Assembly: GCA_027485675.1 (NCBI GenBank)
Contig: JAIXQP010000040.1
Location: 28,077-92,076 of the forward strand
DNA length: 64,000 nucleotides
Source of the DNA: Terriglobales bacterium
GTDB lineage: Bacteria > Acidobacteriota > Terriglobia > Bryobacterales > Bryobacteraceae
Direction: 5' to 3'
Shown here: positions 52,009-60,351 of the stretch, piece after piece
Numbering within the stretch: the stretch's first letter is position 1
Layout of the letters: each line of letters starts with the position of its first letter
The notes under the pieces: model-generated
Database searches by the model: none
Told to the model about the DNA's origin: nothing
The model's input: the letters and a program-made list of their open reading frames with translations, nothing else
Made by a program: the position numbers and the translations under genes

Positions 52009-54018
52009 CTATCTTATAGCGCCGGCCGGCTGACAGGTATCGGCCATGGTCCGCGCTTCGGCCACGGCGGGGTTGGAGTTGTAGCGGGTCTCGGCCTCGG
52101 TACGCAACACCTTGGCGTCGGAGATCAGGGCCGCCACGTCGTCTTCCGTGACGAAGCGATACTGGTGCGGCGGCGGGTTCTTTCCCACCATCGTCATTAA
52201 CGCTTCCATCTGGTGGTACCCGTTCTCGACAACCTGCTGCCACCACGGTTCGCCGGGCAGAGCGGGCTTGGCGTGGGGATGGCGCAGGAAGCATTCGAGC
52301 AGTTCGAGCCAGTCGATGTAGTGTCGGGTGTCGAGCGTATTGTAGACCCCGGCATCCCCCGCGAAGGTGCGGGCGGCGTTGATGGGTTCGACGCGACCCC
52401 ACCGGGTCAAGGCGTGGATCACGTACCAGTGGATGGCCTTGGCTAAGGACTTGGCGAGGTTGTAGATGCGGTCCAGATCTTCGCGGCCTTCGTCCTCCCA
52501 AGCGTAGTCCTTGGCAAGCAGGGAGTGGCTGCCGACGCGGGTACGGCCAAGGTAATTGTCGATAATTTGGCGGAGACGGTTGGTCGCAGGGCGGGTCAGA
52601 AACTCGACGACCCCGCCGACGGCGATGCCCAGCATCTTGCGAATCCACTCGGTTGGCTTGGCGAGTTGCTCGGTGAATTGGTGGATCCGTTCGACGGCGG
52701 TATACAAACTAATCGCAGAGTCCGGCGCGCGAACGCAGAACTGCGCCGCGGCGTTCAGGAACTCGTCGCGCACCTCCGAGGGGCACCGCTCCAGCAGGTC
52801 CGTGGCCGCTTCCCGCACGTCGGGATCGCCCTTACTCGCAGTTTCGAGTAAAGCCTCCCGCGCGATCTGGATAGCCTGTTCGCGGGTTACCGACCGTTGC
52901 AGCCTGGTCTTCTCGTGGATCGTGACCACGACGTGATGGAGCAGCTTCCGCCAGCCCTCGGCCACGTCACCGCCCCCACCCTCGCCCCCAAACACCTCCT
53001 CCCATACGTGACGCAGACTGAAGAGCGTATCGGTGGAATCGAAGTAGCCGGTAACGACGTGGCGTTCCGGCGAGCGGTTGGGTAGCCCCTTGCCGTCGAA
53101 GCGGTTCAGGCGCTTCTGCACGATCTCCCAAGAAGATTCGATGACTATGCCGTCCAACAGTCCAGGCTTTTCGGGCAGATAGGCCGCTCCGCCCGGCCAT
53201 CCGTGCAGCGCCTGTTCGAGGTAGTTGGAGTGGACGAAGTAGTCTTCGACAGCGTGAATGGCATGGCCGAGTCTGGCGAGATACGTGTTCCATTCGACAT
53301 CGGTATCGGAAACGGCATGGCGGTGGGAGAAGGTCTTCCGGGCCCAACGGAGGTCGATTTCCGCCAAGAGGCCGGCGATGATCTTGATGTCGTCCACCAG
53401 ATACTGATACTGGTGGGGCGAGAGAGACGATGCACCCGTGCCTTTGCCGGTGGGGGTGTTGGTGCCCGGGGCCACGCGGCCGGAATAGCCGCCGCAAGCC
53501 TTGGGGTCTTCGGGGGAGCGATCGACGTGCTCGTGCGGAAAATACTGGGTGTAGCAGGAGTTGACGATGGACCGGAAGGACGCGTAGTCCATGCGCGCGG
53601 GTTCTTTCGGGCTGTTGGGATGGACGAACTTGCGATAGCCCAACACGAAAAACGTGCTGCGCGCGGCGCTCGCCAGGGGGCTGGCGTCCGCCGTGCCGGC
53701 GAGGGTAGCGATCGCCTCATCGATGTCACAGCGCGTCTGGTTGAGTCCATTGCGCAGTTGGTTCAGTTGCAGTTGCGTGATGTCCGGCAGAGAGGTGGAC
53801 CACCTTTCTACTTCGAGAATCAGACCGCACATCAGGTCGCGCAAACCGAGCCGCATTAGCGAGACCGCCACCGGGTCCACCGTCTGCGAGACGTCCGTCA
53901 GCCAGTTCCCCAAATAGAAGGCGCCGAGCCGCAGTTGCGCGTAGGGCACCTGGCTGATCGCCGCCTGAATCTGCTCGCCGCCAAGCGCGGCGCACTCCTC
54001 ATGACCCTTGGTATCCAT
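52009..54018 (-). CDS. Het-C domain family protein
   Basis: A 669-residue protein resembling bacterial homologues of the fungal Het-C family (pfam Het-C). Two family hallmarks are visible: [15 protein letters not shown] (residues 35-49) and [21 protein letters not shown] (residues about 249-269), which parallel the GNWLRDYSQ and LHTLEDFxAHSNY stretches of Het-C. The region between carries histidines and acids that may bind metal. The C-terminal 300 residues are helical, with [15 protein letters not shown] as a possible membrane-interacting segment. No signal peptide is seen. GGGAG lies 5 bases before the ATG. Nine bases after the stop of the LysM/PG-binding gene, the two form an operon. Fungal members act in incompatibility reactions; the bacterial role is unproven, perhaps toxin-like. 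Confidence 0.75.
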   Translation of the reverse strand: MDTKGHEECAALGGEQIQAAISQVPYAQLRLGAFYLGNWLTDVSQTVDPVAVSLMRLGLRDLMCGLILEVERWSTSLPDITQLQLNQLRNGLNQTRCDIDEAIATLAGTADASPLASAARSTFFVLGYRKFVHPNSPKEPARMDYASFRSIVNSCYTQYFPHEHVDRSPEDPKACGGYSGRVAPGTNTPTGKGTGASSLSPHQYQYLVDDIKIIAGLLAEIDLRWARKTFSHRHAVSDTDVEWNTYLARLGHAIHAVEDYFVHSNYLEQALHGWPGGAAYLPEKPGLLDGIVIESSWEIVQKRLNRFDGKGLPNRSPERHVVTGYFDSTDTLFSLRHVWEEVFGGEGGGGDVAEGWRKLLHHVVVTIHEKTRLQRSVTREQAIQIAREALLETASKGDPDVREAATDLLERCPSEVRDEFLNAAAQFCVRAPDSAISLYTAVERIHQFTEQLAKPTEWIRKMLGIAVGGVVEFLTRPATNRLRQIIDNYLGRTRVGSHSLLAKDYAWEDEGREDLDRIYNLAKSLAKAIHWYVIHALTRWGRVEPINAARTFAGDAGVYNTLDTRHYIDWLELLECFLRHPHAKPALPGEPWWQQVVENGYHQMEALMTMVGKNPPPHQYRFVTEDDVAALISDAKVLRTEAETRYNSNPAVAEARTMADTCQPAGAIR

Positions 54019-54027
54019 CGAATCTCC

Positions 54028-54663
54028 CTACGAGCCGTGCAACGCCTTCAATTTCGCTTTGGTATCGCCATCGGCTTCTCCGGTGATGGGCAAACCGTGC
54101 GTCGCCTGGAACTGGCGGAGCCCCTGGGCGCGGACGGCCGGGTCCGAGGGGTCGGCGTTCGGCGGCAGGACACCCAGATTACTGAGCCGTTGCGAGACGC
54201 CCGTGTCGCTGTCGAGGGGATCGAGATGGCCCAGTTGCAGCGGATAGGTCATCTGGTTATCGCCCTGGCCGATGATCAGTTCGCCCCGGCGGGCTTTCGG
54301 CGGCAAATACTCGGTGACGAAGCCGTCGCCATCGGTGGCGCCCGAGCGGATCACCCCATCGATGTTTAGCGTGTACGGCTCGCCGGCGCGGGGCTGGCCA
54401 TCGCGGAGGAACTGCAGCCGGAGCTTAGCTGGGCTGCCGAGCCGGACGAACTTGTGGGTCTGGTCCGTCGGCCGATCCAGGTTTTTCAACTTCTTATCCG
54501 GCAGATGGAGCGGGTCGCCCGGGGCGATCACGGCCGGCGACTTGCGGAGTTGGCGCAGAGCGTTGTTGGCAGCGTCCTTCCAGATGGTCTCCCAGTGATA
54601 GCCATACTCCTCCGCAATACTGAACAGGCAATCACCGGGCTGAACGGTGTGAGATTCCGACAC
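54028..54663 (-). CDS. LysM-like / peptidoglycan-binding-domain protein
   Basis: A 211-residue protein with three parts. Residues 1-55 are LysM-like (SHTVQPGDCLFSIAEEYGY ... PAVIAPGDPLHLPD). Residues about 70-130 form a small beta domain (AKLRLQFLRDGQPRAGEPYTLNIDG). Residues 152-211 are a PG_binding_1 domain (VSQRLSNLGVLPPNAD, LRQFQATHGLPITGEADGDTKAKL). No signal peptide is present, though both end domains are cell-wall binding types; this fits proteins delivered by a type VI or other contractile system more than a classic Sec export. No VgrG, PAAR or sheath gene is visible in this window. It is the first gene of a unit with the Het-C protein. Confidence 0.82.
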   Translation of the reverse strand: MSESHTVQPGDCLFSIAEEYGYHWETIWKDAANNALRQLRKSPAVIAPGDPLHLPDKKLKNLDRPTDQTHKFVRLGSPAKLRLQFLRDGQPRAGEPYTLNIDGVIRSGATDGDGFVTEYLPPKARRGELIIGQGDNQMTYPLQLGHLDPLDSDTGVSQRLSNLGVLPPNADPSDPAVRAQGLRQFQATHGLPITGEADGDTKAKLKALHGS

Positions 54664-54739
54664 CCTCAGAGACGCGAGAAGCGGCGGCGAATTGGCTCAG
54701 CACGGAGAAGAAAATTTCTGGGATATGCTAGCCGGGTCT

Positions 54740-56671
54740 ATGAAAATGAATTTTCTTTGCGTTTCCCTGCTGACCGCCGCGCTGTGGGCGCAGGACCGGC
54801 CCATCCCTCCGCCGGGCGTAGCCGTCTCCGAAGCCGACCAGAAAGAGCTCAAGGCGGGCATCGAACGGCTCTCCGGCCTCATCGCCGGCCTTGGGAACCA
54901 CGCCCTGCTGCCGGACGTGATCATCTTCCGCGATGCGGCCCGCTTTGCGCTCGAAAACAACGAGTTCTTCCGCCCCGATGAGCCGGCCAAAGCGAAGGCG
55001 CTGCTGGCCGAAGGCGTCAACCGCGCCGAAGCGCTGCGCAACGGCGAAGCGCCGTGGACGCGGGCGACGGGGCTGGTGGTGCGCGGCTATGTTTCGAAAC
55101 TCGATGGCTCCGTGCAGCCCTATGGCCTCGTCGTTCCGCCGTCCTACGACCCCCGTCTGCCGCGCAGTTGGCGGCTCGACGCCTGGTTCCACGGCCGCGC
55201 CGAACAGTTGAGCGAAGTGAATTTTCTATCGGAACGCATGAGCCGCCCCGGCGAGTTTACGCCGCGCGATGCCATCGTGCTGCACCTCTACGGCCGCTAC
55301 TGCAACGCGAATAAGTTCGCGGGCGAAATCGACCTGTTTGAAGCCTTGGACGCCGTGAAGAAGCAGTACCGGATTGACGACAACCGCATCGTGATGCGCG
55401 GCTTTTCGATGGGCGGCGCCGCGGCCTGGCATATCGGAGCGCACTACGCCGGCCTGTGGGCCGCTGTGGCGCCGGGAGCCGGATTCAGCGAAAGCCGCGA
55501 GTTTTTGAAGCTCAAAGAGATGCCGCCCGTGTGGGAGCAGAAGCTGTGGCGGATGTACGACGCCACGGACTACGCGGCCAATTTTGTCAACGTGCCGCTG
55601 GTGGCGTACAGCGGCGAAATCGACGGTCAGAAGCAGGCCGCCGACCTGATGGCGAAGTACCTCGAAAAAGAGGGCATTCCGATGACCCACATCATCGGGC
55701 CGCAGACCGGCCACCGCTACCATCCGGGCGCGCGCGAGGAGTTAAATCAGAAGCTCGATGCCATCGCGGCCCGGGGGCGGGAAGCCTATCCCCGGCGGGT
55801 TCGTTTCGTCACCTACACGCTGCGCTACAACCGGATGAAGTGGGTGACCGTGGATGGCCTGGCGCAGCACTGGGAGAAGGGCTCGGTGGACGCGATGATT
55901 GCCGGCGCGGGCGTGGACGTGAAGACCGCGGGCGTCACCGGCCTGACGCTCGAGTTCGGCCCCGGCGGCGCGCCGGTGGAACTGGTGGGCCGTACCGCGG
56001 TGACGATTGACGGCAAGAAGATCGACGTCACCGGCCCGGCCAGCGACCGGAGTTGGAAGGTGAGCTTCGTAAAGCAGGGCGGACAGTGGGCGGCCGGCAC
56101 GGCGACCGGGTTGCGGAAGGCGCACGGGTTGCAGGGGCCGATCGATGACGCGTTTATGGATAGCTTCCTGATCGTCACCGGGTCCGGCAAGAGCAGCGAG
56201 CGGATTGAGGCGGAGCAGGCACGGGCCATCAAAGAGTGGCGCCGGCAGTTCCGGGGCGAACCGCGCGTGAAGAGAGATAGCGAGGTGACCGAGGCCGACC
56301 TGGCCGCGCACCACATCGTGGTTTGGGGGACGCCGGCGACAAACTCGCTGCTCGGCAAGATCGCCGACCGGCTGCCCGTGCAATGGGCCGGCGACCAGGT
56401 GAAGGTGGGGACGGCGACCTACGCCGCCGCCACCCACTATCCCGCCTTCGTCTATCCCAATCCGTTGAACCCGGCCCGCTACGTGGTCGTCAACTCCGGC
56501 TTCACGTTCCGCGAGTTCGACTATCTGAACAACGCCCGGCAGATTGCGAAGCTGCCAGATTGGGCCGTGATCGATACGACGACCCCGGCCGATGGCAAGT
56601 ATCCCGGCAAGATAGTTTCCGCCGGGTTTTTCGATGAGCAGTGGAAGCTCACTCCCGGATTGCCACGGTAA
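54740..56671 (+). CDS. Exported alpha/beta-hydrolase esterase with C-terminal domain
   Basis: A 643-residue protein with signal peptide (MKMNFLCVSLLTAALWAQ); ATG 54740 is preferred to 54692 for this reason. Residues about 110-360 are an alpha/beta hydrolase of the S9/PHB-depolymerase-like esterase type: VLHLYGRYCNANKF, RIVMRGFSMGGAAAWHIG with the GxSxG nucleophile, VPLVAYSGEIDGQKQAA with the acid, and GHRYHPGA with the catalytic histidine. Residues about 370-640 form a second domain with FVTYTLRYNRMKWVTVDGL, seen in related exported esterases. The substrate is unknown, perhaps a carboxylic ester of a polysaccharide. It overlaps the convergent SBBP gene by 23 bases. Confidence 0.87.
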   Translation: MKMNFLCVSLLTAALWAQDRPIPPPGVAVSEADQKELKAGIERLSGLIAGLGNHALLPDVIIFRDAARFALENNEFFRPDEPAKAKALLAEGVNRAEALRNGEAPWTRATGLVVRGYVSKLDGSVQPYGLVVPPSYDPRLPRSWRLDAWFHGRAEQLSEVNFLSERMSRPGEFTPRDAIVLHLYGRYCNANKFAGEIDLFEALDAVKKQYRIDDNRIVMRGFSMGGAAAWHIGAHYAGLWAAVAPGAGFSESREFLKLKEMPPVWEQKLWRMYDATDYAANFVNVPLVAYSGEIDGQKQAADLMAKYLEKEGIPMTHIIGPQTGHRYHPGAREELNQKLDAIAARGREAYPRRVRFVTYTLRYNRMKWVTVDGLAQHWEKGSVDAMIAGAGVDVKTAGVTGLTLEFGPGGAPVELVGRTAVTIDGKKIDVTGPASDRSWKVSFVKQGGQWAAGTATGLRKAHGLQGPIDDAFMDSFLIVTGSGKSSERIEAEQARAIKEWRRQFRGEPRVKRDSEVTEADLAAHHIVVWGTPATNSLLGKIADRLPVQWAGDQVKVGTATYAAATHYPAFVYPNPLNPARYVVVNSGFTFREFDYLNNARQIAKLPDWAVIDTTTPADGKYPGKIVSAGFFDEQWKLTPGLPR

Positions 56672-59462
56672 CGCCCGGCTGGCTGCTGGCGGCGCCTACC
56701 CGGATGGTGACGGGTTGGGCGCCGGCCGGGGTGCCGGCCGGGACGCGGATATTGACCTGCACGAGGCCGATGGTCAAGCCGGCGGAGGGCCCGGCGTAGA
56801 GGACTTCGGCGGGCCGGCCGGCCACCGTCGCCTGCACCGGTCCCGGTCCGTCGCCGGTGCCGTAGAGCACGACAATTTCGCCGGGGCGGGCCGCGTTGGC
56901 GGCGCTATTGAGCGAAGCGTCCTGATTCAGAATCGCCCCGGGCCCCGAGCCCGAGGCATTGGCCGTGAACAGGGCCGGCTGCGCGGGCACCACCGGGATC
57001 ACCATCGGTGGGCGATCGTCCACCGTCAGCACGGTCGAGTTCCGCACCCCGGCCGGAACCACGACGGCGGCTTGCGTCGGAGTGCTATAGAGCACTTCGG
57101 CGGGGATGCCATCAAAGCGGAAGCGGCTCTGCGCCGTGAATCCACTGCCGGCCAGAACGGTGATCAACCGCGGGGCGACGGCGCCGGTGGCGTAACTGGC
57201 GGCGTTGGCATAGGCGATGGACGGGGGATCGGCGAATCGCGCTACCAGCAGGTCGCCCACGATAGCCCAACCCCCGTCCGCGCCGAAGTACGTCCGTCCA
57301 AAGGCGTTGGCGGAGACAGGGAGATCGGCGGAGGCGCTATTACCGGTGACCACGACAGCCCCCGCGGGCGTCACGGCCACGCCGGAAAGCCATTCGTTTC
57401 CGGCGCCGCCCAGGTAGGTGCTGAAGGGCAGCCGCTCGCCGGCGGGATCCAGTTGCGCGTAGAAGCCGTCGCCGGTCTGCAGCGGCGAGGTCAGATTGGT
57501 GCTGCGGTTCGTCTTCTGCGGGGCGTCGGCGGAGAGCGGGAAATCGGTCGAGAGCGTATGGCCCACAATGTGGACCGTGCCGCCCGCGCCGAGGGCGAGC
57601 GAGAGGGCCCGATCGTCCCGCGCGCCGCCGAGCAGCGTGCTGTACACGGGGGCGCCGCCGGACGGATTCAGCTTCACGACGAACGCGTCTCCGGCGGGTA
57701 GTCCAGCGTTGCCGCCTTCGCCGCGCCACTCGCGCTGCAGGGCGCGGGTGGTGACCGGGAAGTCGCGGGAGAGCGTATTGCCGGCGATGTAGGCGTGGCC
57801 GGTCGAGTCAACCGCAATGGCAAAGCCCGAATCGTCACGCGCGCCGCCAAGGTAAGTGCTATAGAGCAAGTCCGTGCCCGTGGGATTGAGCTTGAAGGCG
57901 AAGGCGTCGCCGATGGGGTAAAAGAGCGGGCTGCCGCCCGTTCCGGCGAGTGTGCTGCGCCAGGCGCCGGCCGTGACCGGAAAGTTCGGGCTATTGGTGA
58001 CGCCGGTGACGTAGGCGTGACCGCCCGAGTCGATGGCGATGCCATGGCCGGTCTCGGAACCGGTGCCGCCCACGAATGTGGAGTAGGCAAGCGCCGCTCC
58101 GTCGGGCGTCAGCTTAGCGACGAAGACGTCGTAGCGGATCTGGTCGCTGCCCAGGCGCAGCCGGGCTTGGTAGGCGCCGGGCGAGGTGGGGAAGTTGGAG
58201 GAATCAGAGCCGCCCGTGACATAGGCGTGGCCCGCCGCGTCCACCGCCATTGCCACGCAGCCATCCCGTTCGCTGCCGCTGAGGAAGGTAGAGTAGAGCA
58301 GCGCCGAGCCGGCCGGGTTGAGCTTGGCGACAAAGCAGTTGGCGGGGTCCTGCTTGCCGGGGTCCATCGGGGCGGGACGGCGTTGCCAGGCGTTGGCCGT
58401 GGTGGGCCAGTCGGGGCTGTCGGTGACACCGGTGATGTAGAGATTGCCGGCGGCGTCCGTGGCGACGGCGGCGGCCATTTCCGCGTTGCCGCCGCCAATG
58501 TAGGTGGAGGCGAGCAGTCGCGTGCCGGTGGGATCGAACTTTGAGATCAAAACGTTCGACGGGCGGAAGCCCTGCGGATTGGTGACGGTGGCGCCGGGGG
58601 TGACCGGATAGACCGGATCCGTGGTAGCGCCCGCGAGAATGAGATTGCCTTGGCTATCCACCGTGCTGCGGCCAGCCACTTCGCCTCCGCGCTGACCGAG
58701 ATAGGTGAGGTACTCCATGACCGGGTCGATCACCAGCGGCTGGGTCCGGTCGTAGCTGCCCAGGGCGAAGCCCACGGTGCCATCGGCGTGCAGTTGATAA
58801 CGCGCCGCCACGGGCCGGCGGCCCTGCCGCGCGACGGGCGCCCGCCAGCGCATCCGCGCCTCGCCGGCTTCGAGCAGCAGGCCGTCGCCGTCGGGGCGCA
58901 GCCGGTCGACGCCGGCGAAGCGCCAGCGGATGCGTTGGGCGTCCGCACCGGGGGCGAGCCGGAAATCGTGCTCCAGGTGGCCGTCCTTGCGGTAGTAGAC
59001 GAGGTCGATGCCGGGATAGACGCCGCCGTAGCCGACCTCGCGGTAGGTTGGCACGCCGGTGATCCAGCGGGAGGGGTCGTTGCCCAGCAGGTAGTTGACC
59101 TCGCCCTCCGGTTCGAGCAGCGGGGCGCCGGGCGTGGCGCCGTCAAGGGTGAGCCGGATGGTGCGTTGGGCGGGGCGGAGGTCGATCACCGTCTCCTGCG
59201 GATTCAGATAGAGGAAGTAGCCGGCGCCCCGGCCGAGTAGGGGATAGCGGGCGTCGGCCTGGCCCTGATTGGCCTCGAAACGGCCTTGGCCGCCGGGCGT
59301 GTACCTGGGCGGGATGGGAATTGGACTGAGCGATAGGTTGAGACACTTGTCGACGGCATCGCGCAGCAGTTCCGGCTGGCCGAAGGTGTATTGACACGTG
59401 TTGCTCGAAAGAACCAGGCAAAAGGCCAGGGTGACGACGGTGAAGGTGGCACGATTCAGCAT
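56649..59462 (-). CDS. Secreted SBBP beta-propeller repeat protein with TIG-like C-terminus
   Basis: A 937-residue protein. The start MLNRATFTVVTLAFCLVLSSN (ATG 59462) is a signal peptide; the open frame extends to 59591, but those residues lie in the divergent control region. Residues about 60-240 are the conserved N-terminal domain (FEANQGQADARYPLLGRGAGYFLYL, PGIDLVYYRKDGHLEHDF, LVIDPVMEYLTYLG). About ten SBBP repeats follow, each with GNLYITG / HAYVTG and LLYSTFLGG-type strands, forming beta propellers. The C-terminal 190 residues include AYANAASYATGAVAPRLITVLAGSGF (TIG-like). Such proteins are typical of Solibacter-type genomes and probably act as surface adhesins. It is divergent from the gene at 59539. 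Confidence 0.9.
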   Translation of the reverse strand: MLNRATFTVVTLAFCLVLSSNTCQYTFGQPELLRDAVDKCLNLSLSPIPIPPRYTPGGQGRFEANQGQADARYPLLGRGAGYFLYLNPQETVIDLRPAQRTIRLTLDGATPGAPLLEPEGEVNYLLGNDPSRWITGVPTYREVGYGGVYPGIDLVYYRKDGHLEHDFRLAPGADAQRIRWRFAGVDRLRPDGDGLLLEAGEARMRWRAPVARQGRRPVAARYQLHADGTVGFALGSYDRTQPLVIDPVMEYLTYLGQRGGEVAGRSTVDSQGNLILAGATTDPVYPVTPGATVTNPQGFRPSNVLISKFDPTGTRLLASTYIGGGNAEMAAAVATDAAGNLYITGVTDSPDWPTTANAWQRRPAPMDPGKQDPANCFVAKLNPAGSALLYSTFLSGSERDGCVAMAVDAAGHAYVTGGSDSSNFPTSPGAYQARLRLGSDQIRYDVFVAKLTPDGAALAYSTFVGGTGSETGHGIAIDSGGHAYVTGVTNSPNFPVTAGAWRSTLAGTGGSPLFYPIGDAFAFKLNPTGTDLLYSTYLGGARDDSGFAIAVDSTGHAYIAGNTLSRDFPVTTRALQREWRGEGGNAGLPAGDAFVVKLNPSGGAPVYSTLLGGARDDRALSLALGAGGTVHIVGHTLSTDFPLSADAPQKTNRSTNLTSPLQTGDGFYAQLDPAGERLPFSTYLGGAGNEWLSGVAVTPAGAVVVTGNSASADLPVSANAFGRTYFGADGGWAIVGDLLVARFADPPSIAYANAASYATGAVAPRLITVLAGSGFTAQSRFRFDGIPAEVLYSTPTQAAVVVPAGVRNSTVLTVDDRPPMVIPVVPAQPALFTANASGSGPGAILNQDASLNSAANAARPGEIVVLYGTGDGPGPVQATVAGRPAEVLYAGPSAGLTIGLVQVNIRVPAGTPAGAQPVTIRVGAASSQPGVTVAIRE

Positions 59463-59486
59463 GCAAAGGGAAATGGCGGGCGTCGG

Positions 59487-59517
59487 AAAAACATTACCGG
59501 GGGGCGGTAATGTTTTT
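59487..59517. promoter_or_regulatory. Perfect 12-bp inverted repeat between divergent genes
   Basis: AAAAACATTACC (59487-59498) and GGTAATGTTTTT (59506-59517) are a perfect 12-bp inverted repeat around a 7-base GGGGGGC centre. It lies between the SBBP gene (start 59462, minus) and the secreted protein gene (start 59539, plus). It could form a hairpin with a U-tail in either direction, so a terminator, an attenuator or an operator dyad are all possible. Confidence 0.6.
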
Positions 59518-59538
59518 TCCCCAGCCGCCATACCGGGT

Positions 59539-60333
59539 ATGAAAGCTTGGCTGTTTCTCCTGACGATGCCTCTCTGGGCCGGCGAGTTCATCTCGCCGGA
59601 TGGGTCCTACCGGTTCGCGATTCCGGAGGGTTGGCGGGCGCGCTACTCGCCTCTAATGACGGTGGTGGAACCGGTGGACGGGGCGGCGGAGCGGATTCTG
59701 GTGGGTTCCGGGATTTCGGCCGCGCGGTCGATTCAGGAGCTGGCGCAGCAGGCCGTGGGGATCTCGAACACCATCCTGCCGGGCTTGCGGGTGACGGCCG
59801 GGCCGTCATTTTCCGGCGCGGCGGCCGAACAGGAGTATGCCAACGGCATGTTCGTGGCCTGGAACGGCATGCAGTTACAAGGTGAGGTTTATTTTGCCGT
59901 GATGGCGGTAGGACGGCCGGAGAAGTTGGCCGAGCTGCAGGGCCGGGGCCGGGCGATTCTGCAGAACGCGCGCTTTCAAGCTCCGCCGCGCAATACGGCC
60001 GCCGAGCAGCAGGTGCTGGGCCGGTGGGAGTTGAGTAACTACAAGAGCACGCGGACCGGGGTGCGCGATTCCTCGAGTTACTCGAGTAACTGGACGGTGG
60101 TGTTTCTGCCGGGCAACCGCTTTCAATCGACGCAGCAGAACCACTTCGATACCACCTCGCAGGTCTACGGCGGCGGCAGCGTGGGGGCGAACAACGCCGC
60201 GACGGGGACCTACCGGATCTATGGCAACTCCCTGGTGGCCGACATCGACGGCATGGGGCGGCAGATCTTTGCCATGGAACCCTACACGCGGGACGGACTG
60301 AAACTGAACGGGATGTTGTTTCTGCGGCAGTAG
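59539..60333 (+). CDS. Secreted protein of unknown function
   Basis: A 264-residue protein with a signal peptide (MKAWLFLLTMPLWAGE). ATG 59539 is preferred to upstream in-frame starts because the signal begins there. The mature protein opens with FISPDGSYRFAIPEGW, a pattern also found in many small exported proteins, and ends with a lipocalin-like or beta-barrel segment (RWELSNYKSTRTG, TYRIYGNSLVADIDG). Serine- and asparagine-rich loops are present. No recognised family. It precedes the TPR-CHAT gene by 18 bases on the same strand, so it may belong to the same transcript as the CHAT/sigma cassette. Confidence 0.78.
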   Translation: MKAWLFLLTMPLWAGEFISPDGSYRFAIPEGWRARYSPLMTVVEPVDGAAERILVGSGISAARSIQELAQQAVGISNTILPGLRVTAGPSFSGAAAEQEYANGMFVAWNGMQLQGEVYFAVMAVGRPEKLAELQGRGRAILQNARFQAPPRNTAAEQQVLGRWELSNYKSTRTGVRDSSSYSSNWTVVFLPGNRFQSTQQNHFDTTSQVYGGGSVGANNAATGTYRIYGNSLVADIDGMGRQIFAMEPYTRDGLKLNGMLFLRQ

Positions 60334-60351
60334 GGGCGCTACGATGCACGA

